Shown here: positions 51,998-60,933 of the stretch, piece by piece | Layout: every line of letters starts with the position of its first letter | Position numbering within the stretch: the stretch's first letter is position 1 | Assembly: GCA_965652395.1 (NCBI GenBank) | Contig: CBFGUW010000004.1 | Location: 100,648-164,647, forward strand | DNA from: Saccharospirillum sp965652395 | GTDB lineage: Bacteria > Pseudomonadota > Gammaproteobacteria > Pseudomonadales > Natronospirillaceae | Length of the DNA: 64,000 nt | Reading direction: 5' to 3' | Notes under the pieces: generated by a model | Database searches by the model: none | What the model saw: the letters and a program-made list of their open reading frames with translations, nothing else | Told to the model about the DNA's origin: nothing | Translations under genes and position numbers: made by a program

Positions 51998-53212
51998 CTA
52001 AAAAACGGTCGACCAGTTTAGCGTAAAACGGGTTGGATAGATGCCGAACTCTTCGTTTATCTGGGGCGAGCCGCTGTCAAAGTTGGGTTCCGCCGCCAAT
52101 GGCCACTCAAGGCCAAACTCCAGACTGCTGTTGTCAGACAGACTCCAATCCACCGCTGCAACCGCCAACGCCGACCCATCCGACAGATTCACCGTCGCCC
52201 CCACCTGCCCCTGAATCAAAGGCGTCAAAGGGTTACTCGCCTGCACACTCAGGTAATGTTGCCCCCAAGGCACCACCATCGCCTGCTGGTAAAACGCACT
52301 TGGCTCCGACACCTGCGAATAAGGCCCGCCATTATCCCCCAAACCATTGTAGTGATACTCCGCCACCACATAGATATCGTCCAACACCTGCTGATCCACA
52401 CCCAGCGTCCAGCGAACACCCAGCTCATCCTCACTGCCAAGCCAGGCCAACTCCTGCCAAACACCCCACTCGCCCAGAGCCCCCTGAGTACCCACACCCA
52501 GCAAATGGTTTTCCTCATTCACCGTCAACGCCGTGAACTCAACCGTCACCGATCCCAGCAAAGTGTAGACCCGACCAAACAACAACCGATCTTCACCAAA
52601 CACCCAGCCCAGATCCACCTCATTCACAGCCCCCACCGGAATCAGCCAACGCGCCGCATCCACACCCGGGCGATAGTCTCTTTCCTGCGCCTGCACCCCG
52701 GTCGGCAACACCACATCCACCGGCGAAAACACCTTGGCCAGGCCAAAGCTGATTGCCTGACGACCGACGGATACATCAACCACCGGGGTGTAAAACAAAC
52801 CGTAAAACCGATCAAGATTTTGGTAGAGCGTAAAGTCTCCGTCGTCGCTGCTGATCAGTTCCGAATCCAGGTCATCCAAACGATAATCCGCACCACCGGT
52901 TTGAAGAGCGCCTGCCAGTTCCGTGCTGCCATCGTCCTGTGCGAACCACCAGTTTTGTTCCAGGCCATACTGAAGGCCGAATTCACTGTTAGGCCCGGGC
53001 ATCCACAGGTAATTGATGCGACCGGTAAACTGTTGGTCCAACGCCCAGGCAGGCGGCATTTGCGCTTCCGGTAGCCCTTCGGGTTGCGGGTAGGCAATCG
53101 CATTACCCCCGGCTGAGACGTCAAACCAGAGATCAGAGTCCGCTTGGCAGAATTGCCCCGCCATTAGGGCAACCAGTACCAGAATACAGCCGATCAGCTG
53201 TCCGCTATGCAC
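51998..53212 (-). CDS. Outer-membrane beta-barrel protein of the LolA-like/ABC operon
   Basis: The product is about 404 aa. GTG at 53212 with AGGAGG six bases upstream starts a clear signal peptide (LIGCILVLVALMAGQFCQA, cleavage before DSD). The mature part is rich in alternating strands with aromatic girdles (INYLWMPGPNSEFGLQYGLEQNWW), and the last residue is phenylalanine, the classic outer-membrane barrel C terminus. VSVGRQAISFGLAKVFSPVDV resembles DUF1302/alginate-export-type porins. It overlaps the ATPase gene by eight bases, so it is part of the same unit. Confidence 0.82.
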   Translation of the reverse strand: MHSGQLIGCILVLVALMAGQFCQADSDLWFDVSAGGNAIAYPQPEGLPEAQMPPAWALDQQFTGRINYLWMPGPNSEFGLQYGLEQNWWFAQDDGSTELAGALQTGGADYRLDDLDSELISSDDGDFTLYQNLDRFYGLFYTPVVDVSVGRQAISFGLAKVFSPVDVVLPTGVQAQERDYRPGVDAARWLIPVGAVNEVDLGWVFGEDRLLFGRVYTLLGSVTVEFTALTVNEENHLLGVGTQGALGEWGVWQELAWLGSEDELGVRWTLGVDQQVLDDIYVVAEYHYNGLGDNGGPYSQVSEPSAFYQQAMVVPWGQHYLSVQASNPLTPLIQGQVGATVNLSDGSALAVAAVDWSLSDNSSLEFGLEWPLAAEPNFDSGSPQINEEFGIYPTRFTLNWSTVF

Positions 53213-53894
53213 GGTTTTCCTCCTCTTCGATACGACCGTCACGAAGATGAATCAGGCGCGTCGCCCGTTCCATGATCATCGGGTCGTGTGTTGAGAAAAC
53301 GAACGTCATGCCTTCTTTTTGGTTCAGCTCGTGCATCATGTCGAGCAGGTCCGCACCGGTTTGGGAATCAAGATTCGCCGTCGGTTCGTCGGCCAGAATG
53401 ATGTCCGGCTGGCTGACCATGGCGCGTGCCACGGCAACCCGTTGTTGTTGTCCGCCCGACAACTGATTCGGCCTGCGGTTTTCCTTACCCGCCAGACCAA
53501 CCCGCTCCAACATGGCATGCACACGCTCACGACGTTCCGCTTCGGCGATGCCTTGAAGCAGCATGATGTATTCACAGTTTTCGGCGGCGGTCAGCACCGG
53601 TATCAGGTTATAAGCCTGGAAGATGAAACCGATGTGATTCCGCCGAAAGTCGGACAGTTCGCGACCGCTCATGCTGGAAATCGCCTTGCCGCTGAGCAAT
53701 ATCTGCCCTTCGGAGGGCACATCCAAACCACCCACCAGTTGCAACAGAGTCGATTTACCCGAACCGGACGGCCCGACAATGGCAGTAAACTCCCCCGGCT
53801 GAATCTGTAGGCTGACCTGATCCAGAGCCTTGACCAAGGTATCGCCTTCACCGTAATGCCGACTGGCCTGGCGCGTTTCTATCACTGGGTTCAT
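53205..53894 (-). CDS. LolD/MacB-type ABC transporter ATP-binding protein
   Basis: The 229-aa ATPase has Walker A GPSGSGKST, the LSGGQQQRVAVARA signature, Walker B IILADEPTANLD and the H-loop STHD. The sequence is of the LolD/MacB/FtsE subgroup that drives mechanotransmission rather than simple transport. AAGGAG precedes the ATG. It follows two FtsX-type permeases, as in LolCDE. A dedicated LolD is usually elsewhere in the genome, so this is probably a paralogue. Confidence 0.92.
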   Translation of the reverse strand: MNPVIETRQASRHYGEGDTLVKALDQVSLQIQPGEFTAIVGPSGSGKSTLLQLVGGLDVPSEGQILLSGKAISSMSGRELSDFRRNHIGFIFQAYNLIPVLTAAENCEYIMLLQGIAEAERRERVHAMLERVGLAGKENRRPNQLSGGQQQRVAVARAMVSQPDIILADEPTANLDSQTGADLLDMMHELNQKEGMTFVFSTHDPMIMERATRLIHLRDGRIEEEENRA

Positions 53895-53906
53895 GTCGAT
53901 ATCTCC

Positions 53907-55133
53907 TTACAGGCTCTTGTGCAGCGCATGGGCGGGTACGATTCGCGCCGCATGAACCGCCGGATAAACACAGGCGATCAAGGTCATGATCAGCACCCAG
54001 ACCGGCAGCACCGTGTATTGGTTGATGTGATATTCAGGGCGAATCACTTCGGCGATGCTGACGCCCGAAATTTCCATATTGCCGTAATCGATTCCCACCG
54101 AGGCGGACCAGGCGGTGAGCGCAACACCCAACACCGCGCCAATCACTATGGCTCCAACGGCCAGCACTAACCCCTCGGCCAGAATCAATCTGAAAATACT
54201 CGCCCGCCGGGTGCCGATGGCAAGCAACACACCGAACTCATAAGTGCGCTCGTAAATCGACATAAACATGCCGTTGATCACGCCCAAACCGGCGAGAATG
54301 AACAAAATAACCGCCGCAATGATGGTGCTGCTGTTGGACAACCGCAGCATGGTGGCCAACTGCGGCATCAGTTCCGTCCAACCCTGTGCGATGGCTTCTT
54401 CGTTCGACAGCCGTGACCAGATCGGCAGGGTCGTATCGGTTGCCATGGACGCTTCCTGAAAGTTGAACGCCACTTCGTGGACTTCATCACCCAGCGACAT
54501 CATTTCCTGCAAGCGCGGCAACAAGACATAAGCCGTGTTTTCATCCAGAGCCCGTGCATTGAAATGAAAAATGCCGGTCACCCGAAACAGTTGTTGCTCG
54601 GCACTTTGGGTGTCGAGATTGTTCACCGACACCACGATCCGGTCACCGAGATCGGCTTCCAGCAATTCAGCCAGCCGTCGTCCAATCAGTATTTGGGTAT
54701 CCGGTCCATCGACGTCCAGATATTCGCCTTCCTGAATGGCACCGCGTAATTTCGAGACGGTGGCCTCCCGTTCGGGTTGAATACCGGCCACCTGAATCGC
54801 CCGATTGTTTGCGGAGCTTGAAATCATGCCGAATGCCAGCGCCCTCGGCGCATAACCGGCGACATCGGGTTCCTGCGCCAGTTGCTCCAGAAAGGGTGAC
54901 GGTTCGATAGTGAGCGCCTCTTCCCGCTGAGCGAGATACTCCCGATGGTGGATTTGCGCATCGCCGGAATACAACCGGGTGGCGGAACGCACCATGGTGT
55001 CCGACATGCCTTTGATCAGAGCATCCGTCATGATCAGGGCCGTCAGGCTGAGGCTGATGATCATGGCCGTTAAAAACGTACGACGCTTGTTGCGCAGTAA
55101 ATTGCGCAGCGCCAATCGCCAGGTGAGTCCCAT
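53907..55133 (-). CDS. FtsX/LolE-type ABC permease (second of pair)
   Basis: The 408-aa protein has one N-terminal membrane helix (about residues 19-40), a long periplasmic domain, and three C-terminal helices (about 275-400). The N-terminal LALRNLLRNKRRTFLTAMIISLSL and C-terminal YERTYEFGVLLAIGTRRASIFRLIL are FtsX-family marks. It shares that architecture with the next gene upstream but is not identical, so the pair would form a heterodimer. Its ATG overlaps the preceding stop by one base. Confidence 0.9.
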   Translation of the reverse strand: MGLTWRLALRNLLRNKRRTFLTAMIISLSLTALIMTDALIKGMSDTMVRSATRLYSGDAQIHHREYLAQREEALTIEPSPFLEQLAQEPDVAGYAPRALAFGMISSSANNRAIQVAGIQPEREATVSKLRGAIQEGEYLDVDGPDTQILIGRRLAELLEADLGDRIVVSVNNLDTQSAEQQLFRVTGIFHFNARALDENTAYVLLPRLQEMMSLGDEVHEVAFNFQEASMATDTTLPIWSRLSNEEAIAQGWTELMPQLATMLRLSNSSTIIAAVILFILAGLGVINGMFMSIYERTYEFGVLLAIGTRRASIFRLILAEGLVLAVGAIVIGAVLGVALTAWSASVGIDYGNMEISGVSIAEVIRPEYHINQYTVLPVWVLIMTLIACVYPAVHAARIVPAHALHKSL

Positions 55134-56371
55134 CAGAGCGTCCTCATTGCATCAACCGGCACGATGCGTGCCGCGCGAAGGCCGGGCAACAACGCGATCA
55201 GAAAAGCCGCAGCCAAAATAACCACCAAGGGGTAGGCAAATACATAGAACGACAATTGCCCCTTGTAGTGGGAGAAAACAATGCCAGAAATCTCCATCGG
55301 TTCCGGCATGGCGATGCCTACGGCCGTGAACCAGGCGTTCACCGGCCAAGCCACCAAAGCACCAAACGCACAGGCAATGGCCGCCAACATGAAAGTTTCC
55401 AGAACGATCAACGAAAACAACCGAGAGGGCGAGGTTCCAATCGCTTTAAGCACGCCGAACTCGCCGGTACGCTCCATCACCGACATCAACACCGTGTTCA
55501 ACACACCAATGCAGACCAGGAACACTAGAATATAAAGCGTCAACTGTCCGCCTTCTTTATCGGCGGTCATGGTGGCATAAAATTCTTTGGCCACTTCCTG
55601 CCAGGAAGCGGCTTGGTAATCCTGCCCCGGCCAACGGGATTCGACCCATTCGGCCAGTTGATTTTCCAGCGTATCGGCACGGCGATAGTCGCCACCAAGG
55701 GCGATCAGCCTATGCGCCTCTCCGGGCAGAACGAAAAAAGTCTGGGCCGCTTGCAGAGGCATCACCACCCAACGTGCCTCCATGTCCTCCGGCACGCCGA
55801 TGATGGCGGAAATGCGGAACAAATCGTTGGCCATGGAGCCGTCCGCACCCTGGGATATCAACACCAGTTCGTCGCCCACGCCCAGTTTCAACTGCCGTGC
55901 CGCCTGGGCACCGATCATCGCCTGGAAATAGCCGTCACTGTCGCGCTCGCCACTCAGGTATTCCCCGGATTCGATCTTGTCGGTCAGGTGCGACAGCCGG
56001 GCTTCGCGTTCCGGATGAACGCCTTTCACCTCGACAGGAAAACTCTTGGTCTCCCCATACGCCAAGGCACTGCTTTCAATGCGGGCGGTAGCCGCCACCA
56101 CACCAGGCTGCTGCGACAGGCTTTGCAACACTTCCTCGGTGGCCGGGACGGATTTATAAAGAGTGGGCTGATCCAGAAAATCCGACGCTGTGATCTGCAC
56201 ATGGCCGGTCGTATCGCGAGTATAGAAATCGAGCATCTGGTCGTAGCTGCCTTCCGTCACCGAAAGCTGTACCGACATCAACAGGTAGCCGCCAAACATA
56301 CTGAGAATGGTCAAAACCGTTCGCCGCCGGTTGCGCAGAATATTGCGAAAGGCGAGTTTCAGCATCAGCAT
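55133..56371 (-). CDS. FtsX/LolC-type ABC permease (first of pair)
   Basis: The 412-aa protein has the same topology as its partner: helix, large periplasmic domain, then three helices with MERTGEFGVLKAIGTSPSRLFSLIVLE in the cytoplasmic loop. The N terminus LKLAFRNILRNRRRTVLTIL is the FtsX/LolCE start. The ATG follows a GAGGG site nine bases after the LolA-like gene stop. LolC-type hook motifs were not identified by eye, so the cargo may not be lipoprotein. Confidence 0.9.
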   Translation of the reverse strand: MLMLKLAFRNILRNRRRTVLTILSMFGGYLLMSVQLSVTEGSYDQMLDFYTRDTTGHVQITASDFLDQPTLYKSVPATEEVLQSLSQQPGVVAATARIESSALAYGETKSFPVEVKGVHPEREARLSHLTDKIESGEYLSGERDSDGYFQAMIGAQAARQLKLGVGDELVLISQGADGSMANDLFRISAIIGVPEDMEARWVVMPLQAAQTFFVLPGEAHRLIALGGDYRRADTLENQLAEWVESRWPGQDYQAASWQEVAKEFYATMTADKEGGQLTLYILVFLVCIGVLNTVLMSVMERTGEFGVLKAIGTSPSRLFSLIVLETFMLAAIACAFGALVAWPVNAWFTAVGIAMPEPMEISGIVFSHYKGQLSFYVFAYPLVVILAAAFLIALLPGLRAARIVPVDAMRTL

Positions 56372-56380
56372 GATTCGCCC

Positions 56381-57118
56381 TCAGTTTCTGCGCAGGTTTT
56401 GCAGCGTGAAGAACGACTCGTCCAGCCCGACATTGAATTCCAGGTCTTCATAGGTGACCCGGGTGACGTGGCCCTCCTTGTTCATGGGAGTCAGTGACAT
56501 AGTCGCAGGCAGGGTAACGCCATCGAAATCGGTCACATCGCTGAATTCCATGACTCTCATCAGAGTCCCGTCTTCATCGAAATATCGCTGAGCCACCGGC
56601 AGCAGATCAGACTTGCGGATATCCACCTCCATACCACCCCACACGGTGACAGTCTGCTCCTTGGGTGTCAGCGTGAGCTGATACAGCTCCTCGGTTTCCT
56701 CCATGGTGACGGTGTATTCCTCCACCCAGGAGGTTTCACGCATAAGATCGTCGTTGGTGAAATCCGACCCCATCCAACTGCCCATCATCATCGACGGCGG
56801 CACCTTCACCACCTTGCGAATCTTCGGCAGGTAATTCCACATTTCATTGTCGCGCTTGAGCGTACTGACGCCGCGTTCCTTAATGGGTTCAAGCACCCGG
56901 ACCAACGAATAGTCGAGCCCAAGCGACCAGGACTCGAGCTTCAGAGTTCGCTCGTAATCGGGCGTCACAATGTTCATGCTGAGGATGGCGTGAGCGGAAT
57001 CCTGCTGGTAGAGATTATCCATCCTCTCCAGCAGCTCCACGGCCTTGGGGTCATTTTCGGCGAAGACCGGCGGCACCAGGAAGGCCGCCAGCAAAGCCAA
57101 TGATCGAAAGTGTCGCAT
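56381..57118 (-). CDS. LolA-like periplasmic lipoprotein-sorting-type protein
   Basis: The 245-aa protein has a signal peptide (RSLALLAAFLVPPVFA, cut before ENDP) and a mature domain that looks like the half-barrel of LolA/pfam17131 proteins: strands such as YERTLKLESWSLGLDYSLVRV and a PSMMMGSWMGSDFTNDDL loop. Such proteins carry lipid-modified or hydrophobic cargo across the periplasm. It is the first gene of the operon; GAGAGGG precedes the ATG. Cargo is unknown. Confidence 0.85.
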   Translation of the reverse strand: MRHFRSLALLAAFLVPPVFAENDPKAVELLERMDNLYQQDSAHAILSMNIVTPDYERTLKLESWSLGLDYSLVRVLEPIKERGVSTLKRDNEMWNYLPKIRKVVKVPPSMMMGSWMGSDFTNDDLMRETSWVEEYTVTMEETEELYQLTLTPKEQTVTVWGGMEVDIRKSDLLPVAQRYFDEDGTLMRVMEFSDVTDFDGVTLPATMSLTPMNKEGHVTRVTYEDLEFNVGLDESFFTLQNLRRN

Positions 57119-57191
57119 CAGTACCCTCTCCTTTGATTGATGGCGACACTTTAGCAGGCGTTTTTGAGGGGTTTAATGATCGAGCGCAAAA

Positions 57192-57209
57192 TCATGACAG
57201 CTGTCATGA
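57192..57209. promoter_or_regulatory. Perfect 18-bp palindrome upstream of the LolA-like operon
   Basis: TCATGACAGCTGTCATGA is fully self-complementary. It lies 73 bp upstream of the LolA-like ATG, in the 127-bp gap behind the cNMP-domain gene. The length and perfect symmetry are typical of a TetR-type or similar dimer operator. I do not recognise the binding protein. Confidence 0.6.
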
Positions 57210-57245
57210 CGGGGTTGTGAATCCCCCTCCCTGGGGAAAAGGGCA

Positions 57246-57923
57246 TTATTCTGTGTGAATCGGGCTGGCCCCGTTTTCTGTGCCCTCATCATTGAATACC
57301 GTATTCCAACGCATCAGCAGCACCGTCATCTGCTGCGCCTGACGCGCCAGAGAGTCCAACTCCTCCTCAGTGTTCGGCTTACCGCGATACAACTCCACCT
57401 TACGCATATCCCGGCTGATCACATGGTTCGGCTGCTGCATCCGGTACACCTCAAGTTTCCAGCGGGTGTTGGCCACCACCATGCGATAAAACAGAATTTT
57501 GGTGTGCAGACGAATGCGCGAATAATCCTTCAGTTCACCAAAGGCGCTGCCGTCAATCACCACCAACTTCACATTACCGCCATTCGGATCCGCCACGATG
57601 CTCGCCGTGCGATCCACCCGGCAGATCATCGCCAGTGCCCCGAAAATATGACCCGGCGTAATGGTATTGATCGGCTCGCCGCGAATGGACTGATCATCAG
57701 GGTACACCAGCAACTGGCCCCGCAGCAGAAAGTAGAAATTGGGGTCGTTGTCCCCGTGATGAATAACAATTTCTCCCGGCTCCGCCGCCATGATGCGGGC
57801 ATAAGTCGCCAGGAACTCCGCCTGTCGGGGGTCGACTTCGCGCAGCTCCCTGAAGAAGGAGATGCCGGAGAGCAGGTCATCCAGTGATACGGCTGGTATT
57901 TCACTAAGCGCCAGAGTTCTCAT
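57246..57923 (-). CDS. Cyclic-nucleotide-binding-domain protein without HTH
   Basis: The 225-aa protein has one cNMP-binding beta-roll (about residues 15-150) with PGEIVIHHGDNDPNFYFLLRGQLLVY and GHIFGALAMICRVDRTASIVA. The PBC loop is degenerate, so nucleotide binding is uncertain. The C terminus is helical, with no helix-turn-helix, so it is not a Crp-type DNA-binding regulator. It is on the same strand as the LolA-like operon, 127 bp upstream of it. The role is unknown. Confidence 0.78.
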   Translation of the reverse strand: MRTLALSEIPAVSLDDLLSGISFFRELREVDPRQAEFLATYARIMAAEPGEIVIHHGDNDPNFYFLLRGQLLVYPDDQSIRGEPINTITPGHIFGALAMICRVDRTASIVADPNGGNVKLVVIDGSAFGELKDYSRIRLHTKILFYRMVVANTRWKLEVYRMQQPNHVISRDMRKVELYRGKPNTEEELDSLARQAQQMTVLLMRWNTVFNDEGTENGASPIHTE

Positions 57924-58083
57924 CTATATGTAGTTCCGTTGAGCTGTTCTTATTGAATTATTAACTTTAGCAGGCTCCTGCCGTTCGGCATCCATACAAT
58001 GCCCTGACGAACGGAGCCTTCAAAACGTCTTCCCGGGGCGGCATTATGCCCTCTTCCATCCACCAACAGGAACGATTGTCGCT

Positions 58084-59604
58084 ATGGATGCCACTCATCC
58101 GGTCACCCGGCCGGGATCAAGCCTCAACGTCTGGAGCCTGAGCGCCCTGGCCCTCGTGTTCGGCCTGCTGTTGCCGCTCAGTATGGCACCCTTCATCGCC
58201 TGGCCGTTGATCTGGCTCAGCCTCGGCGGTTTTTTCTGGCTGACTCACCAGGCTCCCTCCTCCCGCCAGGCCTTCTGGTTGGGCTGGGTCTACGGCGCCG
58301 GGATGTTCGGCCTCGGCATATCCTGGGTCTATGGCAGCATGAGAACGGTCGCGACACCCATCCCCCTGTCATTGCTGCTCACCAGCCTCTTCTGTGGCGC
58401 CCTCGCCTTTCTCCCCGCCATCCAGGCCTGGTTATATCACCGATGGATCAAGCCCTCGGCCTGGGCCCTGACACTGGGTGCCCCCCTGCTGTGGCTGGTG
58501 TTTGAATGGCTACGCAGCTGGCTGTTTACCGGTTTACCCTGGCTGCTGGCCGGATACGCCCTGACCGACACGCCACTCAGCCAACTGGCCGCTGTCGGCA
58601 GTGTGTACAGCCTCACACTGATCATCGCTTTGGGTGCGGCCCAACTGACACGATGGGCGATGGCCGGTTCGCAGGCGTTCCGCCTTCCCGCCGCGACAGC
58701 CGCTATTACCCTGGGACTCATGGCCGTCGGCTGGTTGATGCCCACCACCGTCTGGACTCGGGAAACCCAAAGCGTCCAGGCCGCCGCCGTGCAAAGCAAC
58801 GTAAAGCAGGCGGACAAATGGGCCTCCCGCAATATCCGCCCCACGCTGGATTTTTATGGTCGTCAGGCCCAAACCCTCATCGAGCCCGATCTCGTCATCT
58901 GGCCCGAAGCCGCCCTCACGGTGCGCCCCGAACGCATCACCACCTACCTGAATGACCTCGACCAACTGGGTAAAGACCGGGACCAGGGCATCATCACCGG
59001 CATCATTACCGAAGAGGACGACCGCTACTACAACGCCTTGCTCGGTTACGGCACCGCCGGTGGCGAATACCGCAAACAGCATCTGGTCCCCTTCGGCGAA
59101 TACCTGCCGTTCGAGCGTTATCTGCGCGGGCTGATCAACTTTTTCAACATCCCCATGTCCACCCTCACCCCCGCCCCGGTCGCGCAAAGCCCCATGGCGT
59201 GGCGATTTCAGGGGGAAACCTACCAGTTGGCACCGGTCATCTGCTACGAAGCCGCCTACCCGGGCCTGGTCCGGGAGCTGGGTGCTGTGTCGCAATTGTT
59301 GGTGATGGTCAGCAATGACGCCTGGTTCGGGGATTCCGTCGCCCCGCATCAGCATTTGCAGATCACACGGATGAGAGCCATTGAAAACAGCCGGGCCATC
59401 GTGCGTGCCACCCAGAACGGGATTTCAGCCTTGATCGATGCCAACGGCCGAATTCTGGAGCGCAGCCCCCAGTTCGAAATCGCCGTGGTTCAAGGGGAGG
59501 TCGCGTTACGGGAAGGCAAAACCCCCTATCAACGCTGGGGAAGCCATTGGTGGATACTCTTACCCTTGGCCGGGCTCGCTGTGGTGCTGGTCAGGAAGCG
59601 ATAG
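58084..59604 (+). CDS. lnt: Lnt, apolipoprotein N-acyltransferase
   Basis: The 506-aa protein has about seven N-terminal membrane helices and a C-terminal nitrilase-like periplasmic domain. The catalytic triad is intact: E275 (WPEAAL), K331 (YRKQHLVPFGEYLP) and C387 (VICYEAAYP), the last at the same number as in E. coli. It adds the third acyl chain to lipoproteins in the inner membrane. The corC/ybeX partner is not upstream here; the cNMP-domain gene diverges instead. The ATG has AGGAAC somewhat far upstream (14 bases). Confidence 0.95.
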   Translation: MDATHPVTRPGSSLNVWSLSALALVFGLLLPLSMAPFIAWPLIWLSLGGFFWLTHQAPSSRQAFWLGWVYGAGMFGLGISWVYGSMRTVATPIPLSLLLTSLFCGALAFLPAIQAWLYHRWIKPSAWALTLGAPLLWLVFEWLRSWLFTGLPWLLAGYALTDTPLSQLAAVGSVYSLTLIIALGAAQLTRWAMAGSQAFRLPAATAAITLGLMAVGWLMPTTVWTRETQSVQAAAVQSNVKQADKWASRNIRPTLDFYGRQAQTLIEPDLVIWPEAALTVRPERITTYLNDLDQLGKDRDQGIITGIITEEDDRYYNALLGYGTAGGEYRKQHLVPFGEYLPFERYLRGLINFFNIPMSTLTPAPVAQSPMAWRFQGETYQLAPVICYEAAYPGLVRELGAVSQLLVMVSNDAWFGDSVAPHQHLQITRMRAIENSRAIVRATQNGISALIDANGRILERSPQFEIAVVQGEVALREGKTPYQRWGSHWWILLPLAGLAVVLVRKR

Positions 59605-60147
59605 TCCCTACCCTCGCCCAGCCCCAGTGCCGGGGCGTCACTATTCGCCCCGGCTGTAACTCTGAGCCTACACCCCTACTGCCACCCTATCTGTGCGCAA
59701 AGCTTGACGCAGAGCCATTAGTTTTTGATTTTAAAGGGCATCACGGTAGAATCGCCGGGATTTTTTATAACGGCACCGTAGGGGCTTATATCCCAGACAG
59801 TGTACAAAAAGAAAAGGTATGACCGGCCCGCCGGTGACATACTTAGGCGTCCTCACTGACGTAACGATCAAAAATAAAAAATCGAACAATGATCGAGCTT
59901 TAATTTCTCGGGCGTGATCACTTAAACAGGCTGACAGGCAGCCAAGCTCCCCTATTGAAGAGGCGAGCCTGCCTTTGTCTGTCTGTATGAAAAACCCGGT
60001 TTGGCCTTTCCCTCAGGCAAACGGGCAGCCCGCGAACAAGCGGATCGAGATAATAAAAGCCGGTTACCCCCAAAAGGGCCGTATCCGGCAAGAAAAACGA
60101 GGCAAGCCAACGCAGAGTGGCCGCCAAAACTAAATGTGGGAGGGTTA
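59605..60147. other. lnt to liv-type operon intergenic region, no gene
   Basis: This 543-bp gap contains a hairpin after lnt (59629-59654), a TTGACG hexamer at about 59703 with a T-rich stretch 17 bp on, and a strong GGGAGGG ribosome site before the liv-type ATPase. A frame open upstream of 60148 lacks a family match and is treated as non-coding. No RNA gene or repeat was recognised. Confidence 0.55.
59629..59654 (+). terminator. Hairpin downstream of lnt
   Basis: GCCGGGGCG (59629-59637) pairs perfectly with CGCCCCGGC (59646-59654) over an eight-base loop, about 25 bases after the lnt stop. There is no clear T-run behind it, so termination is probable rather than certain. Confidence 0.5.
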
Positions 60148-60933
60148 ATGGGATCCATCATTGAAGTAAAAGGGGTGTCGAAGTCGTTTGGCGCCCTGCG
60201 AGTGATCAACGACTGCTCCATCGCTGTCGAAGAAGGCTCCATCACGGGCCTGATCGGCCCCAACGGTGCCGGCAAATCCACCCTGTTCAACCTGATCGCG
60301 GGGACCTTTCCGGTCACGTCCGGCAATATCCTGTTCGATGGGGAAGACATCACCAACGTTCCGTCCAACGAATTGTTCTCCAAAGGCCTGCTGCGCACCT
60401 TCCAGATCGCCCAGGAATTTTCGCATATGACCGCCCTGGAAAACCTGATGATGGTGCCGCCGGACCAACCCGGTGAAAACCTGTTCAACACCTGGTTCCG
60501 CCCCAGCCGCGTGCATGCTTTCGAAGCCGACGTGCGGCAACGCGCGCTCGAAGTCATCGAATTCATCGGCCTCGCCCATGTAAAAAATGAACTGGCAGGC
60601 AACCTTTCCGGGGGCCAGAAAAAGCTGCTCGAACTCGGCCGTACCATGATGGTCGACGCCAAGGTCGTGTTGCTGGATGAAATCGCCGCCGGGGTCAACC
60701 GCACCCTGCTGCAGGATCTGGTCGGCAATATCGAGCGTCTGAATAAAGAGATGGGCTATACCTTCTTGGTCATCGAGCACGACATGGACATGATCGCCCG
60801 ACTGTGTGACCCCGTGATCGTCCTGGCCCAGGGCAATGTCATGGTCGAAGGCACCATCGAAGAGATTCAGAATAATCCTCAAGTCATCGAGGCCTACTTT
60901 GGCAGCGACCCGAACGAGACTGGAGCGGCTTAA
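60148..60933 (+). CDS. LivG-type ABC transporter ATP-binding protein
   Basis: The 261-aa ATPase has Walker A GPNGAGKST, the LSGGQKKLLELGR signature, Walker B VVLLDEIAAGVN and H-loop VIEHDMD, with the DGEDITNVPSNEL insert typical of the branched-chain amino-acid (LivG) group. ATG at 60148 follows GGGAGGG. The longer open frame upstream is not needed. The next ATPase gene starts one base into its stop codon. Confidence 0.92.
   Translation: MGSIIEVKGVSKSFGALRVINDCSIAVEEGSITGLIGPNGAGKSTLFNLIAGTFPVTSGNILFDGEDITNVPSNELFSKGLLRTFQIAQEFSHMTALENLMMVPPDQPGENLFNTWFRPSRVHAFEADVRQRALEVIEFIGLAHVKNELAGNLSGGQKKLLELGRTMMVDAKVVLLDEIAAGVNRTLLQDLVGNIERLNKEMGYTFLVIEHDMDMIARLCDPVIVLAQGNVMVEGTIEEIQNNPQVIEAYFGSDPNETGAA

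Noticed and set aside
51998..57118. The ABC operon as the cell's main LolCDE-LolA pathway
   Set aside because: An outer-membrane barrel is built into the operon, no LolB lipoprotein is present, and main lolCDE loci do not normally include lolA and a barrel. Not excluded until the rest of the genome is seen.
60001..60147. N-terminal extension of the LivG-type ATPase
   Set aside because: The extension is basic and low in hydrophobic residues with no family match; ATG at 60148 has a strong ribosome site and the ABC domain starts directly after it.
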